The position numbers and the translations under genes are program-made. 64,000 nucleotides of DNA. Source: Tamarix chinensis. Taxonomy: Eukaryota; Streptophyta; Magnoliopsida; Caryophyllales; Tamaricaceae. The stretch lies in the NCBI GenBank assembly GCA_030549775.1, contig CM060171.1, forward strand, positions 140,586,859 through 140,650,858, given 5' to 3'. The notes below the pieces were generated by a model. It did no database searches. It was not told where the DNA came from and worked only from the letters and a program-made list of their open reading frames with translations. Of this stretch, positions 1 through 10,955 are shown one piece after another (the stretch's first letter is position 1; every line of letters begins with the position of its first letter).

Positions 1-1369
1 TGTCTCATTTTTCCTCATCCTTTGGTTAGATTATTTTCTCTTCTTTATTCTCCTAATATTAGATTTATCACTCCCAATTTTGCTTAAGTAAGGAAGGATT
101 GGGGTTTTAAGAGGTTGAATATCTTGGTTTTTCTCTCTCTAATTTTAATTTTGAGAAAAGGATGTGCTATGCTATTTTTTTCTCCTTCTTCTTATGATTT
201 GGTTGCTATTTAAGTTTTGAAAAAGAGTTTTAATGGTTTTGATTTTTTATTCTCTTAGAAAATTGATATCTTCGTAGAGACCATCAAGTTAAGAGTATTT
301 TTGTGCTAGAAGAATTGCTTGGAGGTAAGGCATCAATATCTCTAATATGAATAAGATCTTGTACTTTTTGTTGAAGTTCTATGTTCTTAGTATTTTTTGT
401 GATGGGCGGGTATTATTTTGAGTTATTGGATTCAAGCATGTTATCATATCTTAATTTATGAAGTTTTAGGAGCATGCTTGAGTATTTTTGATATTATGCA
501 TAAGTTTGGTGAAATTCAAGCAGGATCTTGTTGAGTAATGATTTCTACCATGATTTATGTGGAGTATATATTTTTATATGTTCTACAACATAGAACCATG
601 ATATGCTTAATTTTGAAAAGATTGGTAATTTTGTTCATGTTTGGTTCAATCGTTTGGGTGTTGTTTAGCCCAAGCCAATCAATCGGTCTGCCATAACTAA
701 TCAACTAGTTGCTTGAATAGTTGATCGGATTGTCAATCCCATTGATAGTTTTCCTTATGACTATAGTGTTTCGGTCTCTACTTAAACCCATCAAATGGTT
801 TAGCTAAACCCACCAACCAGTTCCTATGAACAGTTAATCAATTGCGCCAACTAATTGGTTGGTTTCATTGTGTATTATTTTCTCATGTCTAATGTGACCA
901 GACCAGTCGACTAGTCCTAGGGATTCTATCAACTAGTCCATCTAATTTCATCATGTTTGCTTGAAACTTAATGTTCTTTCTTTAGGAATTCCATATTAAT
1001 CTATATATGTAATTACAACATTTTAATCATGATTTCAACATGCTTAACCTTATTTTTATATGGATCTAGATGATAATATTGTGGGCTTATGTGACTTAGT
1101 TTGGTGTCACCTCTAAACACCCAATTGGTGGATTATATGTCCAGTGTGGTGTTTGTTGTTATCACTTGAAAACACTAAATTGCTTATTGACGGAATTAAT
1201 TTGTGATTTGCGATATCACTTGATAATTAATAATAATGGATTAATATTTCATTCAAGCCTTTTTCTCTAACTTTCAGGGTAGCTAGATGGAAGTTAGTGA
1301 TATGGACACCCTATATGTTTATATTTTCACCCAATAACTATTTCCTTATCTACAAGGTTGTGGTTGGTA
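1..1369. other. Unassigned AT-rich intergenic DNA
   Basis: No gene is seen. The stretch at 650-960 is rich in degenerate CAATCGGTC/GACTAGTC motifs of uncertain origin. Confidence 0.5.
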
Positions 1370-1693
1370 GGGGGTATGCACATATCTTTGTGGTATAAGA
1401 TTATACTACAACAGGTCGATATGGCATCGATGTCCAGTACAGGTAGGTGAGGTATCCTAGTTTAAGCCCCTTGAAACTTTGTAGTGTCCATTGCTTAGGT
1501 GGGTATGGTATCCCTACCCTCATGGTGGAGGTATTTAAGATGTGGTGGGTGAGGCATCCCAATACAAGATCCCTTGATGTACTTTGACCATGGATGGTGG
1601 GTATGGTATCTTAATATGTGTTAACCCTCGTGATAGTTGCATTTGATTTGTAGTAGGTGTGGTATCCCCACAAAAAACCCCCTTCGATGTATC
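1370..1693. repeat. Degenerate repeat of GTGGTATCCC/TGGATGGTGGG blocks
   Basis: About five imperfect 60-70-bp units with GGTGGGTATGGTATCC and CTTTGACC motifs. A related segment (GGTGTGATATCCC) resumes right after giant unit A1 at 6700, so A1 landed inside this array. Confidence 0.55.
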
Positions 1694-2624
1694 TTGACTG
1701 AAATACCCCAAAATCCTAATTTCTGAAATTACGGCCAAATAAGGAATTATTAGGAAAATCAATTATATAAATTCATTTATTAAAATGTAGAGAATTAATT
1801 AAGGTAAATTAAGAAGAAAATAATAAATAATTTAATTGGAAGAAAATTTGGATATTTTCCTAATTAGCATGGAGGTTAAGGAAATTTATCTAAAATAGTC
1901 TAAACTAAGCAAAAAAGGAATTTATTTAATATTTTCTAAATATTAATATTCTAAATAGCCCAAAAATATTCTAAATAATTTATGCAAAATCTAAAACCCT
2001 AAATAAATCCTTTCTTTTCCTTTTTCCCTTTTTCTTTTCCTTCTTTTTCCTTTTTCTTCCTCCTCCGCCGAAGTTGGGCCTCGCCCGGCCCAACCCCGCC
2101 TCTCCTTCCTTCTTCTCGCCCGCGGCCCAGCGAGCCCAGCCGCCCGTGAAACAAAACGCTGCGTTTCAACGCTAAAGTCGCCGAAATGCCGCGTCACAAT
2201 AAGGAAAAAAAATAACCGTTGCCAGACCGACGAGGACGTAGCGTTTTTCCCAAACATTTCCCAAAACGCCACATTTCATTAATGGGGGAAACAACCGCCG
2301 CCGCCCGGCCGGTTCCCCCTTCATTTTCCTTTCCCCTAGACCGCCGGTCCACCCCCTTCCTTTCCCCTTCTTCTTCCCCGTGCAGGCAGCAGCAACAACG
2401 CACGCCTGCACTGCCGGCGCTACCCGACACCAACGAGCCTGCCTCCCTCTCTCTCTCCCATTGTTTTCTTTCCCCGTTTTGGCCCCAACCAACATTTTCC
2501 TCCCTCCTGAGCAGCCTGCAACCCTTCCTCTTTTTTTTCCTCCTACAACCGCCTGTCGCCTGCCGGTCGGCCTGGCACCTGCACCCCTTGTCTTCTTCCC
2601 TTAGCCTTGCCCGACCAACCTGCC

Positions 2625-2632
2625 TATAAATA
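2625..2632 (+). promoter_or_regulatory. TATA box of giant LTR unit A1
   Basis: TATAAATA lies about 0.93 kb from the unit start. The same motif lies in the same C/T-rich context in copy A2 (52497). Confidence 0.6.
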
Positions 2633-3221
2633 CCCCCATTGATCACCTGGATTCGGGATTTGGAACCCCGAAACCCTAGATTGCTCCCTCTCGCCGCCGC
2701 CCCATCACACGCGTCGACCGCCGCCGTCCCCCAACGCCGCCGGTCTAGCACCGCCTAGAACCCTACCTTTCACCACCTTCCACCTAACCAAGCTCTCCTC
2801 AGCCCTCGATTTGCCTTGCACGAGCCACCCTAGGCCGTGCAAAAGTGTCTCCTCGAACAACCTATTCTAGCCCCTCGCCGCCTTGCGCCGCCTTCCACCG
2901 CCAACCCAGCCGCCACCAGCGCCTCCTCCATCCTCCAAAATATTCAGCAGACCTCCCTCTACCTTCCCATACCTCCATCTTCCCCTTCCTCCCTCTCCTT
3001 CTACCTCCCCCATCTTCCACCCCTCTCCACCACCCTCGGCCGCCACGCCAACCACCGCGCGCCGCCACCCCTTGCCACGCCACCACCCTCATTCCACTCC
3101 CCTTCATCTGTTGTTTCTTCCCCCACCTCAAACTTCTTCTTTTCTCCTCCCATCTAACCACCACCTCCATCTTTCCCCCTCTTCTCCTCCTCCACTGCCG
3201 CAGGACCACCACCGACCCTAG

Positions 3222-3471
3222 GTGGTTCTCCACTCATCCAAACCCTAATACCCCTTTTATATAACTGCTACTATTTTCTACCAATATTAATACTATTATA
3301 CTTATTATTATTTTTATTACTACTTTTATTATTATTACTATTATTATTATTATCATTATTATTGTCTCCATCATTAATGTTCTTATTTTCTTACTAATAC
3401 TAACATCCCTTTTAAACCCTAACTTTTATTATACTTAACTTTGGTCTTATTTTTATAATTATTAGTATTAA

Positions 3472-3508
<37 letters not shown>

Positions 3509-3601
3509 TATATTATCCTTACTACGGTTATTATTGTGGTTGCTTAACCTTACTTGGTTGTTATTATTGTTATTGTTATTACTACGAGGATTATTATTAT
3601 T

Positions 3602-3642
<41 letters not shown>

Positions 3643-4321
3643 TATTATTATTATTATTATACTTAACACCCTTATCATTTTGTTAACAATAATACTACTT
3701 TTGTTCTTATCCATGTTACTTAACTCAAGCTAGAAAATATCATGTGGTTGTTAATTAAGAAGAGTACTTGAACCTTATTACCATACCACTTAACATTAAC
3801 TCTAACCTCATTACTAGGACACCATTATTAGCTATTACTATTATTACTACTATCACTACTTTATTATTGTAACCAAAGGCATTTGAACCCTTGTATTATT
3901 CAAGAATATACAACTATTATTATTATCACCCTTAGGAATAGTTTACTTGTAATATTGTGACCTTATAATATTATTATTTCAAATATAACACCATTAATAG
4001 ACTTGGCCTTAAAATTCTAGGGTTTCTATCACTAGACCTTAGTGTCACTATTTTATTAATGCTAACACTATTTTCCTATAGCTAGCATAAACCCTATTGC
4101 CACAAGATTAGAACTAATGGGTTTAATAAAATAAGTGTAACAATAAGTATCAAAAATAAATATATTTTGACTACTAATATTTAGTATACTAATTCTAAGG
4201 TAAAAACCCTAGTTTTTGTATAATACCCTCTTTAGTAATAAAAACCCTAATCCTAAACTAGAATAAGGGTTGATGGTACTTGCAAGGGAAACTAATACTT
4301 AGCATTTTCCCCTTTTTATAG
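3222..4321 (+). other. Putative leader intron in unit A1
   Basis: A CTAG|GTGG donor-like site ends the C/T-rich block, and a pyrimidine-rich CCCCTTTTTATAG acceptor-like site precedes GTAACC. Copy A2 has equivalent sites at 53051/53052 and 54078 although the DNA between has diverged. The interior is AT-rich with ATT and ATC microsatellites. Inferred only. Confidence 0.4.
3470..3660 (+). repeat. (ATT)n and (ATC)n microsatellites
   Basis: Runs of ATT around 3475-3508 and ATC/ATT around 3595-3660, within the AT-rich part of unit A1. Confidence 0.9.
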
Positions 4322-5586
4322 GTAACCCCGACCAAAGCCCTAAGGAGTTAGAGGAGTGTGCTCCAAGCCCAACGCCGCCTTAGGTGAGGACGAAGCTATG
4401 GCCTTGTGCTATGTGTGATGTGACATGTTGATTGTTGTGTATACCATGCTAATGTGTGTTATATGATTTATGGATAACTTGTCTCATGTGTAGCGCAGCT
4501 TGGAATTTGAGGTATGTTGTGTGTGCTTTCTATGACATGAGAATGACGTTTATGTATGATATTTATGATGTGTTGATACGGCCCTCTAAGACATGCATGC
4601 TAGGGTTTCGGTATGGTAAAATGGGACTAAGAGAATAATAAGAGGGGAATGGTAACTGAGACCATTAAGGGGGATATGGGGTTGACCAAAGTGCCTCATA
4701 ATCCATGAGGGAAGTTTAAAGTGAGTAGAATGTCCAAAGTAAAGGAAAGTTGGGAACCATGCATGGGGGCCTTAAAATCTGCATGGTGACTTGGGGCGTT
4801 TGCATGAGGTGACTAACTCTTGCATGGGGGTGTGTCTTACGTGAGAAAAGTTGCATTTGGGTGTAAATAAGAGAATGGGAGAGTTGTGGGTTGATTGGAG
4901 ACTTGGGATGAAAAATAGTACGTAGGTTGGTGTAAGGGTGTATGAGGGACCCGATTAGAGTTTTTGGGGAGAAAGTGGAAATTTGGGAAGTGTAAAAGTA
5001 AGAATGATTAAGGAAGGGTGGAGTATGGGTTAAGAGTGAGAATTCTATTATATAAAAGATGAGTATGGGTTTCCATGTGAAAGAATAGACTTGGGGATGA
5101 AAATAGAGAGGTTACTTGTGGAAGAAGTAAGGTGCTAGGGTTTGGTGTGGCCAACTAGGGCTTTGCCGGTCACATGCGAGATCGAGGAGTAAAGTGATAT
5201 GCCTTGGGGTTTGACCTAATAAGGGTGAGATGGGGGTGAAGAATAAGTAATGGTAAGGTAAGTGAGAAGGGGTTGGGCCACATAGGCCCAACTAGGGTTT
5301 CCAAGGGGAAAACCCTAGAGGGGAGAATAGACGAGATCGATGTCATAGGGTGTTGGGTTTCACCTACGCTTTAAGGAGTTGGTTTCTCATTATGTGTGAG
5401 CTTAAGGGGAAAGTAATGTCAGGGTGTGACTAAGGGTGCACGAGTCTCAACATATGGGACGAGCCATCTTGAAAAGAAAACAGTAGAATGATGTTGGCAT
5501 GCATGTTAAGGGTGATGTGTGATTTAATAAGACACTGATAAGACATTAATCACGTAAAGCGAAAGATGTTGAGCCGAGCCCGTGTT

Positions 5587-6008
5587 CCGGTCCACCGGCT
5601 ATAATAGTGGATCAAAGGCATTTTGCCCTATGCGTTTATTTTCCGGTCCACCGGCTATAATAGTGGATCAGAGGCGTTTTGCCCTATGCGTTTATTTTTT
5701 GGTCCACCGGCTATAATAGTGGATTAGAGGCGTTCTGCCCTGTGCGTTATCTTCCGGTCCACCGATTATAATAGTGGGGGATCTCGTGCTCGACAAACCA
5801 AATGAATAAGTTAATCCATGGGAAAGATAATAAGTACTTAAAGTGAAACACCATGTGAGTTGGGGCCAGTCCGGTCCACCGGCAAATAATAGTGGATCAG
5901 AGGCGTTCTGCCCTGTGCGTTTACTTTTCGGTCCACCGGCTATAATAGTGGATCAGGGGCATTTTGCCCTGTGCGTTTATCTTCCGGTCCACCGGCTATA
6001 ATAGTGGG
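5587..6008 (+). repeat. 56-bp minisatellite of unit A1
   Basis: Seven copies of a 56-bp unit containing GGTCCACCGGCTATAATAGT, in clusters of four (5587-5775) and three (5872-6008). Each copy carries the near-palindrome CCGGT-CC-ACCGG, decayed in some. The same repeat occurs in the other giant units. Confidence 0.85.
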
Positions 6009-6537
6009 GCTCCCGCACTCACATGGACTATTGAAGAATATGTGTGGAATGAATATATTATTAATGAGAATAAAGAATAAGTCACCAGAAAAGTATTCAG
6101 GCCTTATCTTGCGGGATATCGCATGTTGTCTATATGATTGTGCTATGTGTGCTATGTGGTATGATTGTATGCTTGGCCTTAGCGCACCTGCGCCCTTACT
6201 CAGTATTGGACCCGTATTGATACTACCTTGATTGAATGGGTCCTGTGATGATCCATTGATGGTGGGGAGCATACCTCCTATGCAGGTTTGATCGGTTACT
6301 AATTTGGGGTGGAAGGCTTGACTTGAGTGAGTAGGCGATTCGGATATTGGTCCCTTGGGATTTGTGTTATTTAGCTATATTTTGTACTACGCTTCTTATT
6401 TCGAAACCGTACTCTTAATTTGTATTCCTAAACGATATCCTAACTGTTGTTGACTCGTATTTTCGTGAATGATCTATGTTAACTATGAACCTATGTTTTG
6501 ATGATTCTTACTTAACGATTGTTTAGTTTAGCCTTAG

Positions 6538-6583
6538 CACTTAGTATCGGAACGGTAGGAGTGAACCGGTCTGGTACTAAGTG
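6538..6583 (+). other. Conserved terminal hairpin of unit A1
   Basis: Left arm CACTTAGTATCGGAACGGT (6538-6556) pairs with ACCGGTCTGGTACTAAGTG (6565-6583) at 16 of 19 positions. It lies exactly 100 bp from the unit's end and is followed by GGCGGTAATACCCC. Confidence 0.75.
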
Positions 6584-7308
6584 TGGCGGTAATACCCCCA
6601 AGTTTACGGTTTTAATTCTTTCGCTTCCATTAAACCTTTTGACTTAAACGAAATTTTTCAGTAGTAAATTTGGGGGTGTTACATTGACCCCATGTGGTTG
6701 GTGTGATATCCCATTATATTTGTATGCTGCCATAGATTTTATTCATGGTAAAAAACTAGGTGTGGTCGAATAAATTATCTTAACAGTTAGGAAGCATTTG
6801 GTTACTAAAGAAAGATTTGCAATATTTTTTCTATTATGTGATTCTAATGTATGATTTATATTATTATTCTTTCATGATTTCCATGCAAGTATGCCTTAAT
6901 ATATTGCTATCATGAGCCTAAGTGTTATACTATGCTAGTATGCTTATCACCATACTACTATGTGACTTCAATGTATAGTATGAGCCCTTACCATGTTTTA
7001 GGTTGTTTGTTTTATTAGTACTTCACCGTACTAATACTATATTTGTGTGGTTACTGTGATGATCCAACTTCTGGCCTACTGAGGAGAGGGTGATTTGCAG
7101 GGTTATGATTGTCAACTAGAGTACATTGAGGAGGATGGCATGGGTAAGCAATTGGCTATTTCTTGAGGTTTGAGAGTTATATTTCCATTTTGTTAAGAGT
7201 TAGGCTAGTTGTAATACCCCCAAAATTCACTACTGAAAATTTTTGTTTTATTAAAAGAGTTGGCGGGAGTGAAATACAAAACTGTGAATTATGGGGATAT
7301 TACCGCTA

Positions 7309-7354
7309 CACTTAGTACCAGACCGGTTCACTCCTACCGTTCTAGTACCAAGTG
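7309..7354 (-). other. Conserved terminal hairpin of unit A3
   Basis: CACTTAGTACCAGACCGGT (7309-7327) against ACCGTTCTAGTACCAAGTG (7336-7354), 99 bp from the unit end at 7210. Confidence 0.7.
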
Positions 7355-7861
7355 ATAATGCTAAAAGAGTAAAATACAATTTACAAGGAACTCGAACCAT
7401 ATTTAAGTCAAAGTAGCGTAAATAACAAGTTTACAATAGTACAATCCACCAGTGGTGGTTACAAAAACAATGAACACATTAAAAATGGGTTTTAAAAGAG
7501 AAAGAGTACAATCCTAAGACTTTTTGGATAGTTCCTTACTCTATTTCCCGTTGCCCACTTAAATAGCATATGAAAATAAACTACAAGGGACACTGCCCAT
7601 TGAATAGGTAGGGGCCCCATGAATGGAACCATTCAGTACTACGGTATTGAGCAGCCCTTTAAAACCCACTAAAAAGATGACCGCAATACAACAAATGATA
7701 CAACACTATAAAGATACATAATGGGAGGTGCATACATAAGATTCATATACATAACAAGTTCGTCAAATGTTAACAGGTCATAGTACGAAATCAATACTTC
7801 TGGGCCTTAAGCCATTAGTCCATTATTATTCAATCATCTCTCAAATTATATATCCATTTGA

Positions 7862-8150
7862 GTGTGGTAACCCCGCTATTATAGCCGGTAGACCGAAATA
7901 CATACAAGGCAGAACGCTCCTAACCACTATTATTGCCGGTGGACAGGTCTCTAGGGCAGAACGCTCTTGGCCACTATTATTCGTTGGTGGACCGGTCTGG
8001 CCCTGACTCACATGGTGTGCCACTGTAATTACTTAGTGTCTTTCCCATGTCTTATCGTCATTAAGTTCAATTTGTTGAGCGCGGCCGGTGGACCAAAAAT
8101 CATGGAGGGCAAAATGCTTCTAGCCACTATTATTCGCCGGTGGACCGGTT
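7862..8150 (-). repeat. 56-bp minisatellite of unit A3
   Basis: Inverted copies of the same block, seen on the plus strand as CCACTATTATTCGCCGGTGG and related sequences. Fewer copies than in A1. Confidence 0.75.
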
Positions 8151-9099
8151 TGGGTCCGGCTCAACAATCTTCCTCTTTAAATGATTAGTGTTCACCTTTG
8201 ACATACATGTCACCGACCTCTACTTCTATCATCTCGAGAGGGCCCGCCCCATATTTTGATATTTCTGCACCTCTTAACACACCTTGACATACATTCCTCC
8301 TTCCATTTACTCATAACAAAAACCCAACTCTTAAGGGTGTGGGTTAAGGCCTATTACCTTATGACCTCCAAATTTTCTCACTACCACTCTCTAGGGTTTT
8401 CCCTTGAAACCCTAATTGGACCTATGTGCCTTAGCCTTTCTTTTATCATCCAACACCTCATCTCATTTAGATTCAACCTAAATCCTATCACTTTACTCAC
8501 CAATTATACATGTGATCGTGAAACCCTAGTTCACAACTCAAAACCCTAGCACCTTTCTTACGTAAGGATCAACCCCATGCAGACCCTCGAAGTTTTCATG
8601 TAAAACCCTAGCATTCCTATGCAAACCCAAGATTCTCCCATGGAAGGATCACCCACTCTTTTATTTTATTCATAGTCCCCCTTTATTTTCCCTCTCATGG
8701 ATCATGGGATATTCAGGTCAATCCCACATTCCTTAGTCAACTTATTTTCCCTTGGTTAACTTACTTCCTCTCTTTCCCTTTTTATCCTTTCATCTCATAT
8801 AATATTATTAAACTTCCTAGCAGACATGTTATAGAGGGTCACATCATATAACATCATAAGTACAACATATAAAATCATTACACACATGCCATAAGGAATT
8901 CGCATAAGCATACCTCAACTCCAAACTGTGCTACAATAATTAGGCATTAAGCATAAAGTACACGACATGGCATAACATATGACACACAAAGCACATAACA
9001 CACACGTATTTATTTTTAGCCACATCATTACTTGGTTTAGGTTACTAAGTTATCTCCCACACTTATTAGGTCACCAATCACCCTTCATAATTGTTACAT

Positions 9100-9850
9100 T
9101 TATCATATTTCCCATTTGGTTGGTTAGGTTACCAAATTGCCCTTCTCCTTTGTTATAATTACCAAATTACCCTTTAGTTAGTTAATTACATAATTGCCCT
9201 TCTTCATTATCATAATTACCAATTTACCCTTTAGTTGGTTAAATTACAAAATTGCCCTTCCTCATTATCATAATTACCAATTTGCCCTTTAGTTGGTTAA
9301 ATTACCAAATTACCCTTCTCCATTATCGTAATTACCAAATTTACCCTTCACCATTATTATATTATCATTTTACCCTTCACCTTTATTAAATAACCATTTT
9401 ATCTTCTCCATTATCATAATTACCAAATTACCCTTTAGTTGGCTAAATTACCAAATTACCCTTCTCCATTATCATAATTACCAAACTACCCTTCTCCATT
9501 ATCAAAATTACCAAATTACCCTTTAGTTGGTTAAATTATCAAATTGCCCTTCTTTATTATCATACTTACCAAATTACCCTTCTCCATTATTATAATTATT
9601 ATTTTACCCTTCTCCATTATTATAATTATCATTTTCCCCTTCTACGTACAAATTACCATTTTATCCTTTTACTAACGAAATTACCATTTTACTCTTTACT
9701 TCCGAAATTACCATAATACCCTTTTATTTACAATTTACCATTTTGTCCCTTGCCTCCAAAATTACCATTTTGCCCCTTACTTTCAAAATTACCATTTTAC
9801 CCTTTACTTCCAAAATTACCATAATACCCATTTACTTATAATTTACCATT
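9100..9850. repeat. Degenerate tandem repeat in the AT-rich part of unit A3
   Basis: Many imperfect repeats built on TTACCCTTCTCCATTATCAT and AATTACCAAATTACCC, with compound periods near 30 and 57 bp. The array occupies the place where A1 and A2 carry ATT microsatellites. Confidence 0.8.
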
Positions 9851-10955
9851 TTGCCCCTTTATTACACCACTTTTATTAAGTTATCATCACTACATGAATA
9901 TTAATATTAATACTCCATTCTCATCATCCAATTCCACCAATTATTATAATTCAACACAATACTCATTAACATCCACACATATTAGGCCACATTCTTGCAC
10001 AAGGAATATTACTAAAATGTTCCTAGGGCTCAGAATAATATTATTCATGGATTAATGGTCACAATAACACAATATAGCATTGATAAGTACTCAACACTTT
10101 CATTAATAACCAAACTCTTTCCTTAAGCAATATTTCCACACATAGCATATAAACTAACATGCTTTCCTTTTTATTAATCACTATAAGCAACTACATATAA
10201 TATATTAAACAATATATATCATGCAAAATAACATATTAAAACCCTAATGTGTTGGCATACGTTTATCCATGCGTTTAAGTGGGGTTTAATGATTACCTTA
10301 ATTCCCGCAAAAATTGAACCTTACCGCTATCCCTATTAAAGATTCAAGCTTTGATTAGCAAAAATAATACCTAAAAATAATATCAATACCTATCATATTA
10401 GAAATGAGAAAACCAAAGCATAAGACTTTACAAAACTAAATTAATGAAATACTTAACTTAAATATTACTATACCTTAAAACTTATTAACCAAAATATACC
10501 AAGGCATGTAGCATGAGCTGCATGCAAAACAAGGGGGTTAAGGGATCGAAATGGCATGAAAGGGAGGAGGGAGTGGTGTTTTTGGGTTAGGGTTTTAGGG
10601 CTAGGAAAGAAGGCAGGTGGGGGAGGATTTAGGGAAAGGAAAGGGTGTAGGGGTGGGAAATGGGTGTAGGTGGTGGTCGAGGATGGGTTGTTGGCAATGG
10701 CGGTGGCGAGGCTGCGAAGGTAGTTATCGAGGTGGGGGTGGCTAAGAAGGAAGGAAAAGGGAGGGACGCAATGAGGGGATATAAGGATTGGTTTTGGCCT
10801 AAGGAGGTGAGGGGGTGGTAGGGGAGGTTGCAAGGAGTGGGTTGGTGGCTTGGGCGGCGGTAGAGGGGGCGGGACGATGGCAGACGGAGGAGGTGTAGGG
10901 TATTTATCGAGAAAGGAGAAAAAGAAGAGGGAGGAAGAAGGGGATGTAGGGTGGC

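Larger units (their letters stand above)
1699..6683 (+). mobile_element. Solo-LTR-like giant unit A1 (4,985 bp) with TSD TTGAC
   Basis: The unit begins TGAAATACCCCAAAA and ends GGGGGTGTTACA. Both ends are abutted by TTGAC (1694-1698 and 6684-6688), a perfect 5-bp target-site duplication. Inside are an AT-rich start, a C/T-rich block with TATAAATA at 2625, a conserved TAG|GT junction at 3221, an ATT-microsatellite-rich stretch, a TATAG acceptor-like site at 4321, a 56-bp minisatellite at 5587-6008 and a hairpin at 6538-6583. The TG...CA ends, TSD and internal TATA box fit a solo LTR from an element with exceptionally long LTRs, as known for Tat/Ogre-type Ty3-gypsy elements. No pol or gag is present, so assignment to a lineage is inference. 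Confidence 0.75.

Noticed and set aside
2194..3264. Several overlapping open frames on both strands, rich in Pro/Ser on plus and Arg/Gly on minus
   Set aside because: They are a by-product of the stop-poor C/T-rich block of giant unit A1, occur in several frames at once, and are not conserved as protein in A2.
5587..6008. CRISPR-like regular repeats
   Set aside because: Spacers are not unique: the whole 56-bp unit repeats and the context is a plant retroelement.
1699..6683. Interpretation of the giant unit as a DNA transposon because both ends carry TGNAAYACCCC-like inverted sequence
   Set aside because: The short inverted similarity is no more than LTR-type TG...CA ends with a common ACCCC motif. 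The 5-bp TSD and internal TATA box fit an LTR better, although a non-autonomous element remains possible.
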